A stretch of DNA of 64,000 nt, from the NCBI GenBank assembly GCA_964036045.1, contig OZ038380.1:173341529-173405528 (forward strand), given 5' to 3'. The notes beneath the pieces are model-generated. The model worked only from the letters and a program-made list of their open reading frames with translations. It was not told where the DNA came from and ran no database searches. Below, piece by piece: positions 38,746-50,569 of this stretch. This DNA is from Eutreptiella sp. 'Long Island Sound 2002' (Eukaryota; Euglenozoa; Euglenophyceae; Eutreptiales; Eutreptiaceae). The position numbers were made by a program, and so were the translations under genes. The stretch's first letter is position 1; each line of letters opens with the position of its first letter.

Positions 38746-39227
38746 AATGCAATTTCTGCTCATGACGTCCTCCCCTGACAGCCTGATCAGTGCCCGGTAT
38801 GCGGTCATCACGAAGACCTCAGGCTGGGAGGTGCTCACCACAACCAGCAATGTGAGTGTCACACAAGGCCATGGGTGCTAGCTCACCAATGCGTGATTTG
38901 CCGATAGTCCGTTGCAGGAATATCTCCTGCGCTCTGCGCCATTTGTGGTGAGCGGGTCGCATGGGGGGGCTTACCCTGGGGACCAAGCCCCTGAAAGATG
39001 CCGTAGTAATGATCGGAGCTGCTGGCGTCAAAGGTGCGGTGCAATCACGCCATCGGCATCAATGATGATCTGCCCCTCCGATGGTCCATCCGCAGATGCA
39101 GCAGCACCGGGCCCAAAAGCGGGCGGAGAAACGGGCCACGGAGGCGCTGCAGGATTGTGTGCAGGAGGCGCTGCACGATGTCCTGCGCGGTGCACTGTTG
39201 GAGGCCGTGCAGGATCTCCGGCCACAG
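38746..39227 (+). CDS. Two joined exons of an unknown gene
   Basis: Exon 38746-38851 (acceptor TCCAG, donor AAT|GTGAGT) encodes MQFLLMTSSPDSLISARYAV and ITKTSGWEVLTTTSN. Exon 39096-39227 (acceptor CATCCGCAG, donor CAG|GTATGC) encodes MQQHRAQKRAEKRATEALQD and CVQEALHDVLRGALLEAVQD LRPQ. Both are in phase 0, separated by a 244-bp intron. The second exon is a strongly amphipathic helix. Downstream candidates are 39503-39750 and about 39928-40134. No domain is recognised. Confidence 0.5.
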
Positions 39228-39378
39228 GTATGCGTTCCGACCGATGGTACGCACGCAGTCGCCCCCCATCCCCCCAATATCCCCACGGCCGCCCTGGCTC
39301 GCCAACGTACCGCACAGTTCCCCCACACATGCCCCACACACAAGCCCCCACCACCACCACATTTTCGCCCACACATAC

Positions 39379-39838
39379 CAGGGGTGGATATAATAGTGAC
39401 GACATTACCAAGGTGCGGGTGGGGGGTGGGGGGGGGCTGTTGAGCCAGGAGGCAGTGATGACGGAATGACGATTACGATTTGCTCCTTTTACAGCTTTAC
39501 AGGCACAGATGATTCGGAATTGCAAGCCATTTTGGCAAAATGTGTCAAGAAATGATTGCACTGTATGGACTGTCTTCATGGGGTACACCAACCCCTGTGC
39601 AATGTATTGTCTTGTGTTCAGTGTTGGTGGATTGGCCCAGTACAATGGTATATGCGTAGGCAATGGATTCATTTGTCCTGCTCAGGCACTGTTTTTGGCC
39701 ATAAGTCCTCTTATGAAACTGCTGGCAAAACTGCTAGTTCAGTCAAACGGGTAAATCGTAATCGTAATCATCATCGGGGGGGGAGGGGGGGGGGGGGGGC
39801 TGGGGGGGGGACCACCCCCCCCCCTATATCCACCCCTG
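39379..39838. mobile_element. 460-bp inverted-repeat element
   Basis: Ends CAGGGGTGGATATA (39379-39392) and its complement (39825-39838) are perfect. Arms of 90-105 bp continue through G-runs to GACGATTACGATTTGC on the left and the complement of GATTACGATTTAC on the right (39750). The ~267-bp centre is open on plus from a good acceptor (TTTACAG, 39502) to a donor (CGG|GTAAAT, 39750) and reads MIRNCKPFWQNVSRNDCTVW and on. No clear target duplication. It lies in the presumed intron after 39227. Confidence 0.6.
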
Positions 39839-39927
39839 ACACAAACCCCACAAGGGTCGGTGCCCGACCAGGGGGGCACGACAGCCTTCAGCCTGCACAT
39901 TTGCGGGGCCTCGGCGTAGGGTTGAAA

Positions 39928-40134
39928 CGAGTCCAGAGCGAGCTGGACGCCGTGTCTGCCGTTGATCGCCATGTCCATGCTGTGAGGGTACTGTTGTGGC
40001 CGATGAATTTCGGCTCCGGGCGAGATGGTTTGGACAATGAATGCCCTTGGGCCGCCGTGACTGTAGAATGGCTGCATGGGTCTCTGCAGATTCCACGAAG
40101 ACGTCTCAAGGCTATTTGCAATGCTGGCACATAG
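39928..40134 (+). CDS. Possible terminal exon, unknown
   Basis: After CGGCGTAG, the plus frame reads LKRVQSELDAVSAVDRHVHA and VTVEWLHGSLQIPRRRLKAI, ending CNAGT and a stop. It may close the gene at 38.0-39.2 kb. Splice assignment is not proven. Confidence 0.3.
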   Translation, partial: RVQSELDAVSAVDRHVHAVRVLLWPMNFGSGRDGLDNECPWAAVTVEWLHGSLQIPRRRLKAICNAGT

Positions 40135-41701
40135 CTCGAGCGCACAGCAGTGTTACGAATGATAGCAGGGTCGGCGAGATGCGGCTCAACGGCACAGCGT
40201 GGAGGGTGCATTCATGAGCGGGCTGGAATATGAACAAGCCAAAACAGAGCGCCAAGTCGCCAGCCTCCTGCTCACGGCTGTCTAACAGCCCGGGGCGCCC
40301 CCTCGGCTGACGGGCCCCAGAGGGAGGCGAACGAGGGCGGGCAGAACAGTATATTTGCGGGGGGGTTCCGCATAGTGGCAGGACACACTGGCCCTAGTTG
40401 TCCACTCTTAGCCACAGCGCCGAGCCCCTCAGGTGCCTGCTGCTCCAAGCGGGAAGCAATACAGAGGGGCTACGCAGCCAAACCCAACTTCCCCCAGGCC
40501 CAGGCCCGGGGACTCTGAGGCAGCAGCAGCAGAGGCCATAGCCATGGTAGTGAGGCCACGCGCCTTTACACTGCGCCTTACCTGCGGTGCACTCTGGGCT
40601 GGACTCCTCTGGTGATTTTTTTGGGGTCTGGCCCGAGTGCACCGTGCCAGATCCCCTGCCCTCCTACCCGAAGGTGAAGCCCCCTCCTCCCGGTCTTGGA
40701 GGCCTTGTTCCTCAGTGGGCGGTGGGCAGGATACTGCGGTCTGTACTGCCCAGTCACCCCCAGAAGTGGCATTTGGATGGCGGGACATCTTTCCGCGAAG
40801 GACGTAGACCAGGTCCTCGTGCCCGTTGCACGGGGGGGGTTCTGCGCCTTGGTGCCTGCAAGGGGCTGTATGGTCACTGTAGCTGACCGGCATTTCTGGC
40901 AGGGGTGGGACCTGCTGCAGCGTCCCTGTCCCTGTGGTGGTGTGCCCATGCCCACCTCACCCCTGATGCGTCCATCCTCAGTGTGCAAGCCCTCCCACGG
41001 CACAAACATGTGCATATTCCTGCGACTCCGAGTGTTCTGATGGTTTGCATGTCTACTGGTTCCTGCCTTTGTGCAGCCCATGGGCTGCGGGCTGAGGGAG
41101 TGGGACGCTGCAACGGCTGGCGGGATCCACAACAGTGACGGCCAGGAATGCCAGCACAATAAGTCAGCAAGAAGGACTATTTGGTCCCCGGGTGTGCAGG
41201 TCACACCCCAGCACGCAGTGCGTGCCCAAGCAACGGTCGGCCCCCAATGCAAGGGGCATGGGGGTTGACTGCGACCTGGTCCAGGTGCTTGGACAGACAA
41301 TCTCAGAACTCGCTGCTCAAACGCAATCCTGAACCCTCAATGCCCCACAGACTCAGGACAGATACAGAATGCAGTTGGCAGATCAAAGGACAGTTGGCAA
41401 GCAGGACAAGTGTGTCTCGCATTGTCCCCACTCTGCCTCCTTTATTGTCCTGTTTCTAGGTGGTTTTTTTTGCCACTGAGGAGTGCCCTCAAGGAGCGCC
41501 CAAAACAACTGCTCAACCGCCGTCGGTTCGCCTCCAAACGCGATCGGTTACCCTGCAGACGCCGTCGGTTATTGTCCAACCGCTTTCGGTTACCCTCCAA
41601 CGTCGGCCCAACCACCATCGGTTACCGCCCGAATACAGTTGTGTGGTTGGCCCCCAATTTCCTTTTGTGTTTCTTTAATTAGGGAGCGCCCTGCTTTGCC
41701 T

Positions 41702-41986
41702 ATGGGCGATCTTCTTTATTTGCATTTCGGTGAGTTGCCTCCGCCTCCTGTGTCACAGCAACAGGGCTCCCGTGTCCAAGCAGCTCCCGTGGAAGCAGCA
41801 GCAAGCAATGATACGTCTCAGGCCGAGGCCAACACACCCAGCGCACGTGTTCCCGACGATGCAACGCCGTTGGCCCCTGCTCCGAAGGGTGCATCCTCTG
41901 ATGCCGCTGCTGTGCGTGCAGCCCGGCAAAAGAGGATGAGGGCCACTGCGGGCACAATCGAAGACATGCAGCCGCAGCATTCCAAG
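41702..41986 (+). CDS. Possible exon, low-complexity protein
   Basis: Starts MGDLLYLHFGELPPPPVSQQ and runs through an Ala/Pro-rich stretch and AAAVRAARQKRMRATAGTIE to QPQHSK, where CCAAG|GTGTGG could be a donor; the frame stays open to 42334. 41500-41640, just upstream, is an array of ~21-bp GTCGGTTACCC-type units. Unknown function. Confidence 0.3.
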
Positions 41987-42512
41987 GTGTGGTGTGTGTC
42001 TGATGCCATGTCTCATGCGTATGCGGAACAGTCCTGTGGTTATGACTGTACGCAGGGTCTGAGACTAACTGTACGTGACTGTGCAGGGAAACGGGCCCGA
42101 AGCGGACGCAACAGTGCAGCCTCTGTTTGTCCAACTGCACGCAACGTCCAACGTACGCAGGTTTTCTTTGGCCGGAAAGCCCCTGAGGTGCCGGTCGCGT
42201 CCGGTGATGGGGTCTATTTGTACGACACCGGAGGGGGAGGGGTCTTGCATCCACTTGGCCATCCAACAGAAATCCCACCAGCACCAATTTTTCTGACTCG
42301 GAAAAACCTGAGCAAAAATTTTTCAGCATCCTAAGGCTTCCTTCCTGCACATGTTGTTCTACCCCGTTGTAAGCGTGCATATGTGTACATGGCTTTCACA
42401 GCCAAGCGCACGCAACCGGAAATAGCTTGAGTGAGTAAGCGTACGCAACTGTACGCGTACGGTTATAACCACAGGACTGATTGCAGAAGCTTGCAGCCGT
42501 GGCAGGCAGATA

Positions 42513-42881
42513 CTGCAGCTTGTGTGCCCGCAGTCCGATGATGACATTTTAGAAAGCCAGCTAATTATCCGCCACTCCATGCACCCCTCCAAACATCTCC
42601 AACCTTGGGACATGGGTGCCTCATGCCTGCCAAAACGACTCACAATCGAACATGAGCCAGGCTGGTGGAATGCCCTATTCAATGTAAAAAGAATCATTCA
42701 AATGCTGCGAAAAAATGGTCTTTCACCAACAATTGACAGATTTCAAATTATTGAAAAAAGTTTAAAAAAATTCCGATTTTTTGGTCTGCGAAGCATGCCC
42801 TGGATTGCCCGAGAGGGTGCTGTGGAGTTCAACAGTAATCAACGTCCACGTGCAATTCTGAACAACCCTCAAATCCTTTGA
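42513..42881 (+). CDS. Possible terminal exon, unknown
   Basis: After ATACTGCAG the plus frame reads LVCPQSDDDILESQLIIRHS, then PGWWNALFNVKRIIQMLRKN and RFFGLRSMPWIAREGAVEFN to a stop at 42881. Good residue mix, no recognised motif. It is followed by CCCTCAA-rich sequence to about 42970. Confidence 0.3.
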   Translation: MQLVCPQSDDDILESQLIIRHSMHPSKHLQPWDMGASCLPKRLTIEHEPGWWNALFNVKRIIQMLRKNGLSPTIDRFQIIEKSLKKFRFFGLRSMPWIAREGAVEFNSNQRPRAILNNPQIL

Positions 42882-44157
42882 ACAACCTTCATCAAGCGCG
42901 ACCAAACCTTGACAGCCCTCAACACCTTGCAACATCCCTCAAAACCCCTCAACCGCCCCCCCACAAGCCTTAACAAACAGGTGTGAGCCTCAAACGCCAT
43001 CCTCAGCAACTGAGGGTCGTTGCAGTCCGGTGAGGGTTGCTGGGGCCGATGAGGAGTATCAAAAACAGACGATTGCCCTGGGCTGGGGGGTTGTCAACGG
43101 GACTGAGCGTTGGTCAGGGCTGTGCTGGTTTTCCTGAGATCTTAAGGTCCAGTTGGAGGTTGAGGTCAAAGCATGAGTATTCTGGGGGCCACTTGCCATG
43201 GGCGCAGGCTCAAGGCTCTGATCGCTTGCCATCCCGAAGGCCAAGCTGTGGCACAAGGGGTGCACGCTCCGCTGCTGCCTAGAGCATTGGCCTCGGATTG
43301 CAACCCAAACAGTTGCAAACCCAAAGGCTCACGAATTATACAGTGGTCTTGCGACAATGGAGCCTCAAGTGATTCATTGAGTCCATCCCACTTGGGAGCC
43401 TCAATAGCTTTATGGGCAGGTCCTATCAATGGGCCAGCACTATGTATATGCCAAGCAACAACATGTGCATCAGTGAACCAAAACGTGGTGGCGAATGGTG
43501 GCTTCGCTGCCACCAACACACCACATTCATGGTTTTCTGGTTCTGTGTTTTTACGAGGGCAGCCCTGGCAGCTGATGCAGGTGAGGGTCCTCCCCTCAGC
43601 CCTTCAATGTGTTGCGCAGTGCTTTTTTTTTTGGTTTCTTATGGATAGCGGTGAGTGGAAATTTTACAGATGGGGTTTGCAGCCTTCCACACCCAAGTTT
43701 GATATTTTGACACCAAAATGGGGTTGGAATACAGTGACGTCCTTGCCTTCCCACCACCTTGTGCCTCACTTTGTTTCCAAAAAGGAAGTCTCCTCCAACC
43801 TGCTCCAAGCTCCTCCATCCCTCACCACAAAGTGTGGAGAGATGCGAATGAGTTTGGTGAGGGGGTTGAATGGGTGATGCCGGGAGGCGCTTTGACAGGT
43901 ATGGGGTGTTTCATATGGAGGGCTGACAGGTCAGTGAATATTGTGGAGTGGTGTGCCAGGGTTTGAAGGTCTGTGCGGAGTGTGCAGATGTGCAGATAGT
44001 TGAGGGGGATGGAATACAAGGATGTTTCCAGGATCCAGGGATTCCATCGGTCGTGAAACGGGTGCAACCTCTCTGATACGGTAGGGTCGTGCCGCTGGAT
44101 GAGGGGCCCTGATCGCTGTTTGTGCACAGAACCATGTCTGTGCAATGCTCCTTGCAG

Positions 44158-44388
44158 GTGGCGCTGGCTGCTCCGTTGCCGACTCGACCGCAAGGACGAC
44201 CCAACAAGGGCCGGCGCATCCAAACGCTGCGCCAGCCTCCTGTTGGCGCCAAGGGGGATCTCAAGGGAGGGTGGGCTGCCGCGCCCCAGAGCCCAAGAGC
44301 TGCTCAGCAACTGGCGGCGGCTGCCGACATCCAACTGCCAGCCCTTGGGGCACCATTCCATGTGGCGGCCCCATTACCATGTGCGTGA
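44158..44388 (+). CDS. Possible terminal exon, basic protein tail
   Basis: After a clean acceptor (GCTCCTTGCAG, ending 44157) the frame reads VALAAPLPTRPQGRPNKGRR, then IQTLRQPPVGAKGDLKGGW and an Ala-rich helix to a stop at 44388. PQGRPNKGRR is loosely AT-hook-like. The upstream exons are not established. From 44390 to 48080 I see no supported gene. Confidence 0.35.
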   Translation: MALAAPLPTRPQGRPNKGRRIQTLRQPPVGAKGDLKGGWAAAPQSPRAAQQLAAAADIQLPALGAPFHVAAPLPCA

Positions 44389-45286
44389 CGCTCGTAAGCT
44401 TTGTCTGCATCCAAAGGGGGACCCTGTGTAAAGCCTGTGCAAGACTTGAGCTGGGGACAGTGCATGGCATCGCTGGCCGCCCTTGCCCTGCTGCAGTTAC
44501 TGCAGTCCCCGCCCTCCGCGCTTTGCAGGGCACGTTTGTGCAGCCCAGCCCATATTGTTTTCTCGGCTAACCTGTTCGGCCCTCGACCCTTTCACAAGGG
44601 CGATTCCCAGTGTTTATTTCTAATGACCCTCTAGCGTTTCCCTTTGCCCCCCCCGAATCTAACAAACACACACATTTTCCTTTCCAGAAGTTCCCCTGCA
44701 GAATATGCTGCCCCCAACGGCACACAGGAAGATTCTTATTTATTTGCCAGTGTCTTTAACCCTTTTCTGCCCAGGTTCCTGCCACCGTGTGTCTCAGGTG
44801 CCTCAGGTTCCGCAAATCGTCAGCAAAGTGTCCGCCCACTTTGTACATATTTGAGCTGTGGTAGATGCATCTACCCGCATGCATACACTCACACACAAGT
44901 TGTTGTGGACCCCTGTGCTCATCTTTGTTTGCCCTCAGCATCCTATCGCGACAGAATAGGTGCCTGACCTTGACCATGCTCCGCTGTCATTTCTGGCTGC
45001 AGTGTTCTGCATCACTGTCATTTCGGTGCTTCTCTTTGCGGTTCATTCAGTTTAGAGCAGAGATTGATTGATATTCATACTTTGGGGCCCGTATTTTGTG
45101 TTCCATTCTTTGGCGCTATGCGCATCTAGCCCTGTGAACCCGGTGGTCCCTCACTGAGCGTTTGCCCCAAAACTGCTCAGCACTGGTCGGAGTCATTTTG
45201 CAGAAAATAGCGCAGCATTTTAAAGCCCTTTGACCTGCGATCTGTGCCACCGGCCATACTTTTCCTCCGACACCCTCTACTTTCAC

Positions 45287-45287
<1 letters not shown>

Positions 45288-45332
<45 letters not shown>
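45288..45332. repeat. (CT)n microsatellite
   Basis: Uninterrupted CT dinucleotide run of about 22 units. Confidence 0.97.
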
Positions 45333-45334
<2 letters not shown>

Positions 45335-48085
45335 CCCATTCTATTGTGGTCACTCCCACCCTCCCGTAAGCGTTCATGTGTGATGCATCTTCGATATGTA
45401 TGTTGCTCTGACCCCATGGCCCCCGCCTCCTACCTTGCCCAGCCAGCCACATGAAATGTATCTTCCTGGGCGGATCGCCTTCACAAGCCCAGGTGCAGAC
45501 GCACACGCGTTTTTCCTTCTGTTGAGTGTTGTTTCGGTGTGCCAATTGGGGATCTGGAACTGTTGCTTTGAGTACAGCCATGTGTTGTCCACCATTTTGC
45601 ATTTTGCATGAAGGGACAGGGGTGTTGGCACTGAGGGGCAAGCTTTATGCCACAAATATCTGCGTGGCCAGAATTGTGCGCAAATGGGGGAACCTGCTGG
45701 AAACCGTCAGAAGTCAGGGAGAATTGGGCGAAACATGTGCTTCTCAGAACATTCATGGGGGGGGGGGGTTGGATTCTCCCCCTGTTTGTCTCTTTGTTTG
45801 CATCGCATTTGTCTTTTTTATAAATATTTGTGGCCTCCTCCCTGAGATAATCCCCCCCCCCCCTCCTGTTTCTCCATTTTCCTATTTTCCCATGATTTCC
45901 ATCCAAACTGCTATTTTGTTGTGAACGTCATTAGCTAGTGGGTCAAGAAGTCTGCAAAAATTTTGAACCCATAAAATCAGGAGAATGGAATTGAAATCTC
46001 AGATTTGAATTTCTGTGCATGGAGCTGGGTGTCACACAGCATCTAGTTGATGCGACATGTTTTTAATGAGATCCATCCAGTCAAATATATTGCCCATTAG
46101 GGCAATGTTACTCTGCATCTGAGCCGCGTGGTTATTGTTGCAACAGGCTATCTGTGTCTGTGAGTCATGAGACAAGGTCTGCCCCTGCCTGTTTGGCTTC
46201 TGGTAGGCTTGTAGCTTGTTTGCAGCATTCATGCACCTTTGGACAGTGTGGTTTCCTGTTGTCGCTTGCGGCCAATGGATCCCCACTTTTCACACACTGT
46301 ATACCACCATACACCACTCTTTCTCCTATTTTATTGCTACATTCTCCTTTTTGGGGCCTCTCACCTTCACAAATGGTGCACTTCTTTTCCAACCCAAGTA
46401 TGAGGACGAGGTCCACAAACTATTATTGTTGATTGACCAGTTGGGGCAATAAAGTAGGGTTGGTGCTGTGTGCAAAGCGGCATGTGGATCTTGAAAGATT
46501 TTGGTCCCAAGCTCAAAGATCTCAAGAGGGGGGAGGTGATCCTACTTGATGGCGGTTTCCCCGGAGGAAAGCATGGTATTATACCATCCAAAGCCAAAGA
46601 ACAAGGATCACTCAAGATGGCAAGCCAAGTACAACGATAGGCACTCCTTCATTTGGGACCGTGGAGAGCATCCGTTTGCCCAATTGTACACCTAGGCTGT
46701 GTGCTGCAATCGAAGCACGAAGTTGGGGATGAATTGGGAGGAGTCTCTCCTTTGTAGAGAGCGATGGTGTCAACACATCGACGTGCACGGAACTTTTTTG
46801 TTCCGGTGTGTATTTCCTGGACAATGTACACGAAAGCTAATTTCCCGTACCTGGCGGCGTTCAGTAAGCATTCCCCATGAATAGTGTCTCTTTGGTTGGT
46901 TGGCTGGCCAGCAAGTGGCTTTTGTTGGGCTTGCAGAGGCCGTCCAATTGCTTGGAGTGTAAATCCATTTTGTGACCCCACATACCTGGTGCGGGGTTCA
47001 ATTGCAGCGGAACCTGGTGTTGATTGATTGGGCAAGTGAGAGATTTGGCCACAGGTCCCCCAAGCTCCACCTAGTTGATGTTAAGGTCATCCATCATGAC
47101 ATATGTGATCCTGTGATCCTATCAGTTATGTCTTCCATGGAGCCGTACAATCAAAGGATGTCCACGTGTGACTCTACCGAACAGAAGGGGCAAGGCATGC
47201 CATTCTGGTTTTCCTCCCGCATGGGAGGAGTTGGTACAGGCATAGGAACTAGTTTCAAGGACTATTGCAGGCCCCCTGAAAAGAGGCAAAAGCTGGTGTT
47301 TCTGTTCGGCAGCTTCCAAAGCCCTGTGCCTTGAAAGCCCAGTAGTGCATGGTGCAGGATGCCATGCTTTGCTGTATCCCTCTTCAGACCCCTGTTAGCA
47401 ATTCCCCTATTTGTATGCTTTAGGATGATCCTGGGTTTTCCCTGGTTTGCTGCTGTACGGCATTCCTTGGGTTGTGGGATCTTGAAACCTTAAGACAAAG
47501 CACCAGCAGTTTTCCAGGTGAACCTGGGGTTGCACACCGGCCAGATTTGGTCTGATCGCACGCAGTTGGAGGTGTCCAAGGTGTGCCGACTGGTTTTTCC
47601 TTCCTCTTTATCTTTACCCTTCCACTATCCGCAACATGACATCTGACACACTCATTTGAGATGCCTCCTGCAAAATGAACCGACAAAGAAGGCGGGGCCT
47701 GGTGGGCTACTCAGTGTCTAAAGCAGAGCGAACATCACATTCCGAGGGCGCGGCAACGATCCTTGGGGCGAAATGGACATGCGAGGGTCCGATGGAGTTG
47801 AAGGTTGAAACTGAAACCCCTCTGGGGGTTGGGGAAGGTAGGCAAGGGGCCGAAAGTCAGTTTGAGGTGCCGGCACCCGGTGGCGCTACAAGGTGCCATG
47901 TAGCGCCCTCGCCGCACCCGATTGTAGTGCGCAAGGGCCCCGTGTTGTGGTGTGACCTGGGGACCAGCCCAAGGGCGACTGCAGTCCCACAAATCGCCAC
48001 GTGTGCTCAGGGTTGCGACTTTTTTTGTCCGTGCTGACTGGACTGCGCGGAAGCGTCTTAGCCGCGTGCGTCGCAGTGCAGTGCA

Positions 48086-49306
48086 ATGCCTTCCAGCACC
48101 ACCACCAGCTACCGATCGCAGGAGCGCCGCCAGCGCCGCAAAGTCGATGACAGGGCCATCGTGCACATCCGAGTCGTGAAGGCGGAGGATCTGCAGAACA
48201 CCCTTTACTATAAGGCGTGGGGCGAGCTCGCGGTGGTGCTCGCCCACAGCGGTGGGGAAGTGGAGACCACGGTGCAGAAGCACACCGCGAAGCCCAAATG
48301 GAACGAAGACTTCGAGTTCGAGATGAAGAAGGAGGCGGGCCTGACCGTCACGCTCATCGACAAGGACTGGCTGGGGCTGACGAACGAGATCGGGGCCGCC
48401 AGGATCCCGTTCGCGGACCTCGTCGCGAGCCGCACCGTCCGCGTCAGCCTGCGGGACCTCAAGGAGGAGTGGGTCGGGACGGTGCTGATGTACGTCAGCA
48501 CGACGGGGCTCCCCCCGGACGTCGACAGCGACGAGGACGAGGTGGGCGACCAGCTGCGCGTCCATGTCGTGCGCGCGCGGCGGCTGGTGCCCTCGAAGCA
48601 GTCGCAGCAGTGCAACCCGTTCGTGGTGGTGAGCCTCAACGGCAAGAAGCAGGAGACGGAGGTCCAGCGCAACACGTGCAACCCGGAGTGGAACGAGAGC
48701 TTCGACCTGCAGGTGACGGCGGCGGAGGACAAGGTCCGGTTCAGCGTGAAGGACAACGGCCACACCCTCGGCGTCGCCAGCGCCACCGCGGAGGACCTCG
48801 CGGCGTCGGCCAAGGGCGTGTGGCTGCCCCTGCGGGACTCGAAGGCCCGGCCCGCGGGGGAGCTGCTGTGCGCCTGCGGCGACGCGGACGACTGGGCCGA
48901 CGCGGAGCTCGCGGCCGTGGCGGTGCGCGTCGTCCGCGCCACCAACGTCGACGCCGGCCGCGCGGGCGCGGGCGCCGGCGTCTGCGCCGTCCTCACGACG
49001 AGCGACTGCACGTTCGAGACGGACGTGGCCCCGCCGAGCGCCAACATGGTCTGGAACGAGGACTTCGAGGTCACGGCGGCGCCGGGCGAGGGCCTGCAGC
49101 TGCGGGTGATGCGGCGCGACGTGTCCGGGACGGCGGACGACGAGATCGTCGGCAGCGCCGTCGTGTCCGAGAGCGACCTGGCCTCCGGCGCGCGCGAGTT
49201 CTGGGTCCCAATCATGGCGAAGCACCGCCCGTGCGGGGAGCTCTGCCTCTCCCTGTCGCCCGCGCCGATTCTGTACACGGCGCCGCTCCGCGCCCTCCGG
49301 CGCTGA
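48086..49306 (+). CDS. Triple C2-domain protein
   Basis: Single-exon gene, 406 residues, much more GC-rich than its surroundings. Three tandem C2 beta-sandwiches at about residues 25-150, 165-285 and 290-395. Each shows the conserved NP/W-N-E signature: KWNEDFEFEM, EWNESFDLQV and VWNEDFEVTA. C2 domains bind membranes or proteins, often with calcium. Here the usual loop-1 Asp (the DPY motif) is absent (QQCNPFVVVSL in domain 2), while loop 3 keeps some acidic residues (IDKDW, RRDVSGTADDE), so calcium binding is likely weak or lost. There is no transmembrane segment or enzyme domain. The start is the first Met, and an Arg-rich stretch follows it. The opposite-strand frames are codon shadows. Confidence 0.88.
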   Translation: MPSSTTTSYRSQERRQRRKVDDRAIVHIRVVKAEDLQNTLYYKAWGELAVVLAHSGGEVETTVQKHTAKPKWNEDFEFEMKKEAGLTVTLIDKDWLGLTNEIGAARIPFADLVASRTVRVSLRDLKEEWVGTVLMYVSTTGLPPDVDSDEDEVGDQLRVHVVRARRLVPSKQSQQCNPFVVVSLNGKKQETEVQRNTCNPEWNESFDLQVTAAEDKVRFSVKDNGHTLGVASATAEDLAASAKGVWLPLRDSKARPAGELLCACGDADDWADAELAAVAVRVVRATNVDAGRAGAGAGVCAVLTTSDCTFETDVAPPSANMVWNEDFEVTAAPGEGLQLRVMRRDVSGTADDEIVGSAVVSESDLASGAREFWVPIMAKHRPCGELCLSLSPAPILYTAPLRALRR

Positions 49307-49469
49307 GCGCGGCGTGCGCGGGGGGCACCGCACGAGAACAGGCCCAAGTCGCGGCAGCGAGGGCGGGTTCTGTCAAGGAGACGGCCTGGGAGGAAGGGAC
49401 GGGTGTCAAGCCATCAGGGACAGGACTTGAGGTTGCTTTTCGTCTTAGCGGAAGCCCCTGACCGACGCC

Positions 49470-49570
49470 GGCAATGAACTGCCGACCGCCGACGGTTAAC
49501 CGCCAATCGCCGACGCTGAACCGCCAGCCGGCGCCGGTTGATGGTCAACCGATCCGTTGATGGTTGATGG
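49470..49570. repeat. Short degenerate array of CCGCCGACGGTT-type units
   Basis: About five ~20-bp units (ACCGCCGACGGTTAACCGCC and variants) just past the C2 gene. They resemble the array at 41500-41640. From here to 55250 I find no supported gene. Confidence 0.65.
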
Positions 49571-50545
49571 CAGTCTTCCCCAGGTGTTCTGTGATGATAT
49601 TGCCGTTTTTGTGCGCCCGCCGCCTTGGCCCGTCGTTTCTTGAGTGAAGTGAAGAGTGCAAAAAAAAAAAAATCTCTTCGTTGGGGGGAGTGCGACGCCA
49701 ATTTTGGGCTGCGAAGTCACGGGGCGCGATCCGTTTTTTTTTTTTGCAGGAGGCAACGTCCTGGTGAGGGTTGCCTGGGAGACATCCCCAAGTGTTGGGT
49801 CAATCTGTACACCTGCAATTCCGCGGGCTCTCCCGCGGTGCATGGGATCAAGAGATTCAGGACCCTGCGTTCAGCCAAGTCCGCAGCACGTCGGTCCCAG
49901 TGGCATGTGGGCCGTCCCAAGGGCATCGCACCCCCCGGGAGAGTACGTGCAAACCGCTTGGAAGGGAGCCAACCCCATCCGTGATGAACTGCTGGGCTGG
50001 CTCCGGGAACAAGGGACCGAGACGGCAACTGGACGCTGGGTGTACTCCACCAACCTTCATGGGATTGCCCCCCGCCCCCGTAGCGCTTGGCATTGTGCAA
50101 TGTGTCCCAACCATCGCCTGCAGCACACAAAAGCAAGACATGTTTAACTGCCACGACAATCGTGTGCAAGTCATCGATGAGCACAGAACACCACACCACC
50201 GGAGATGCAATGCATTCACTGTTTGTAATCAAACCATACCTCCAGGGTTAGGGTCAGGGGCGCCCGGGGGTTTGACCCTTAAACAGAACCTTAGATTAGT
50301 AGCACAAGCACAGCAAAAGACTCCTCAGATGTACAGAGGCCTGTCAGCAAACTTTTGCACTGCTCTGTGTACGCACAGGGGACACTCGGTGGAACAAATG
50401 TTATGGGTTAAAAAAAAACCATACGCCACATTTGCCACATTGTGATGCTGTGACTGTTCACAAAGAAGCCTGCGGGGACCGCTGGCTTCGCTGACCAAAA
50501 CGCGGAACAAAAGCAACAAAAGCAGGAGAACTGAGACGATCCTGA

Positions 50546-50569
50546 TAATCAAATCAAATCAAATCAAAG
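50546..50569. repeat. (AAATC)n microsatellite
   Basis: Four to five AAATC pentamers, the same unit that ends the ~190-bp repeats at 172-197 and 7028-7052. Confidence 0.9.

Noticed and set aside
47735-49461. Long open frames opposite and alongside the C2 gene
   Set aside because: They are Arg/Gly/Ala- or His/Arg-rich products of a very GC-rich gene read in wrong frames, and show no domain.
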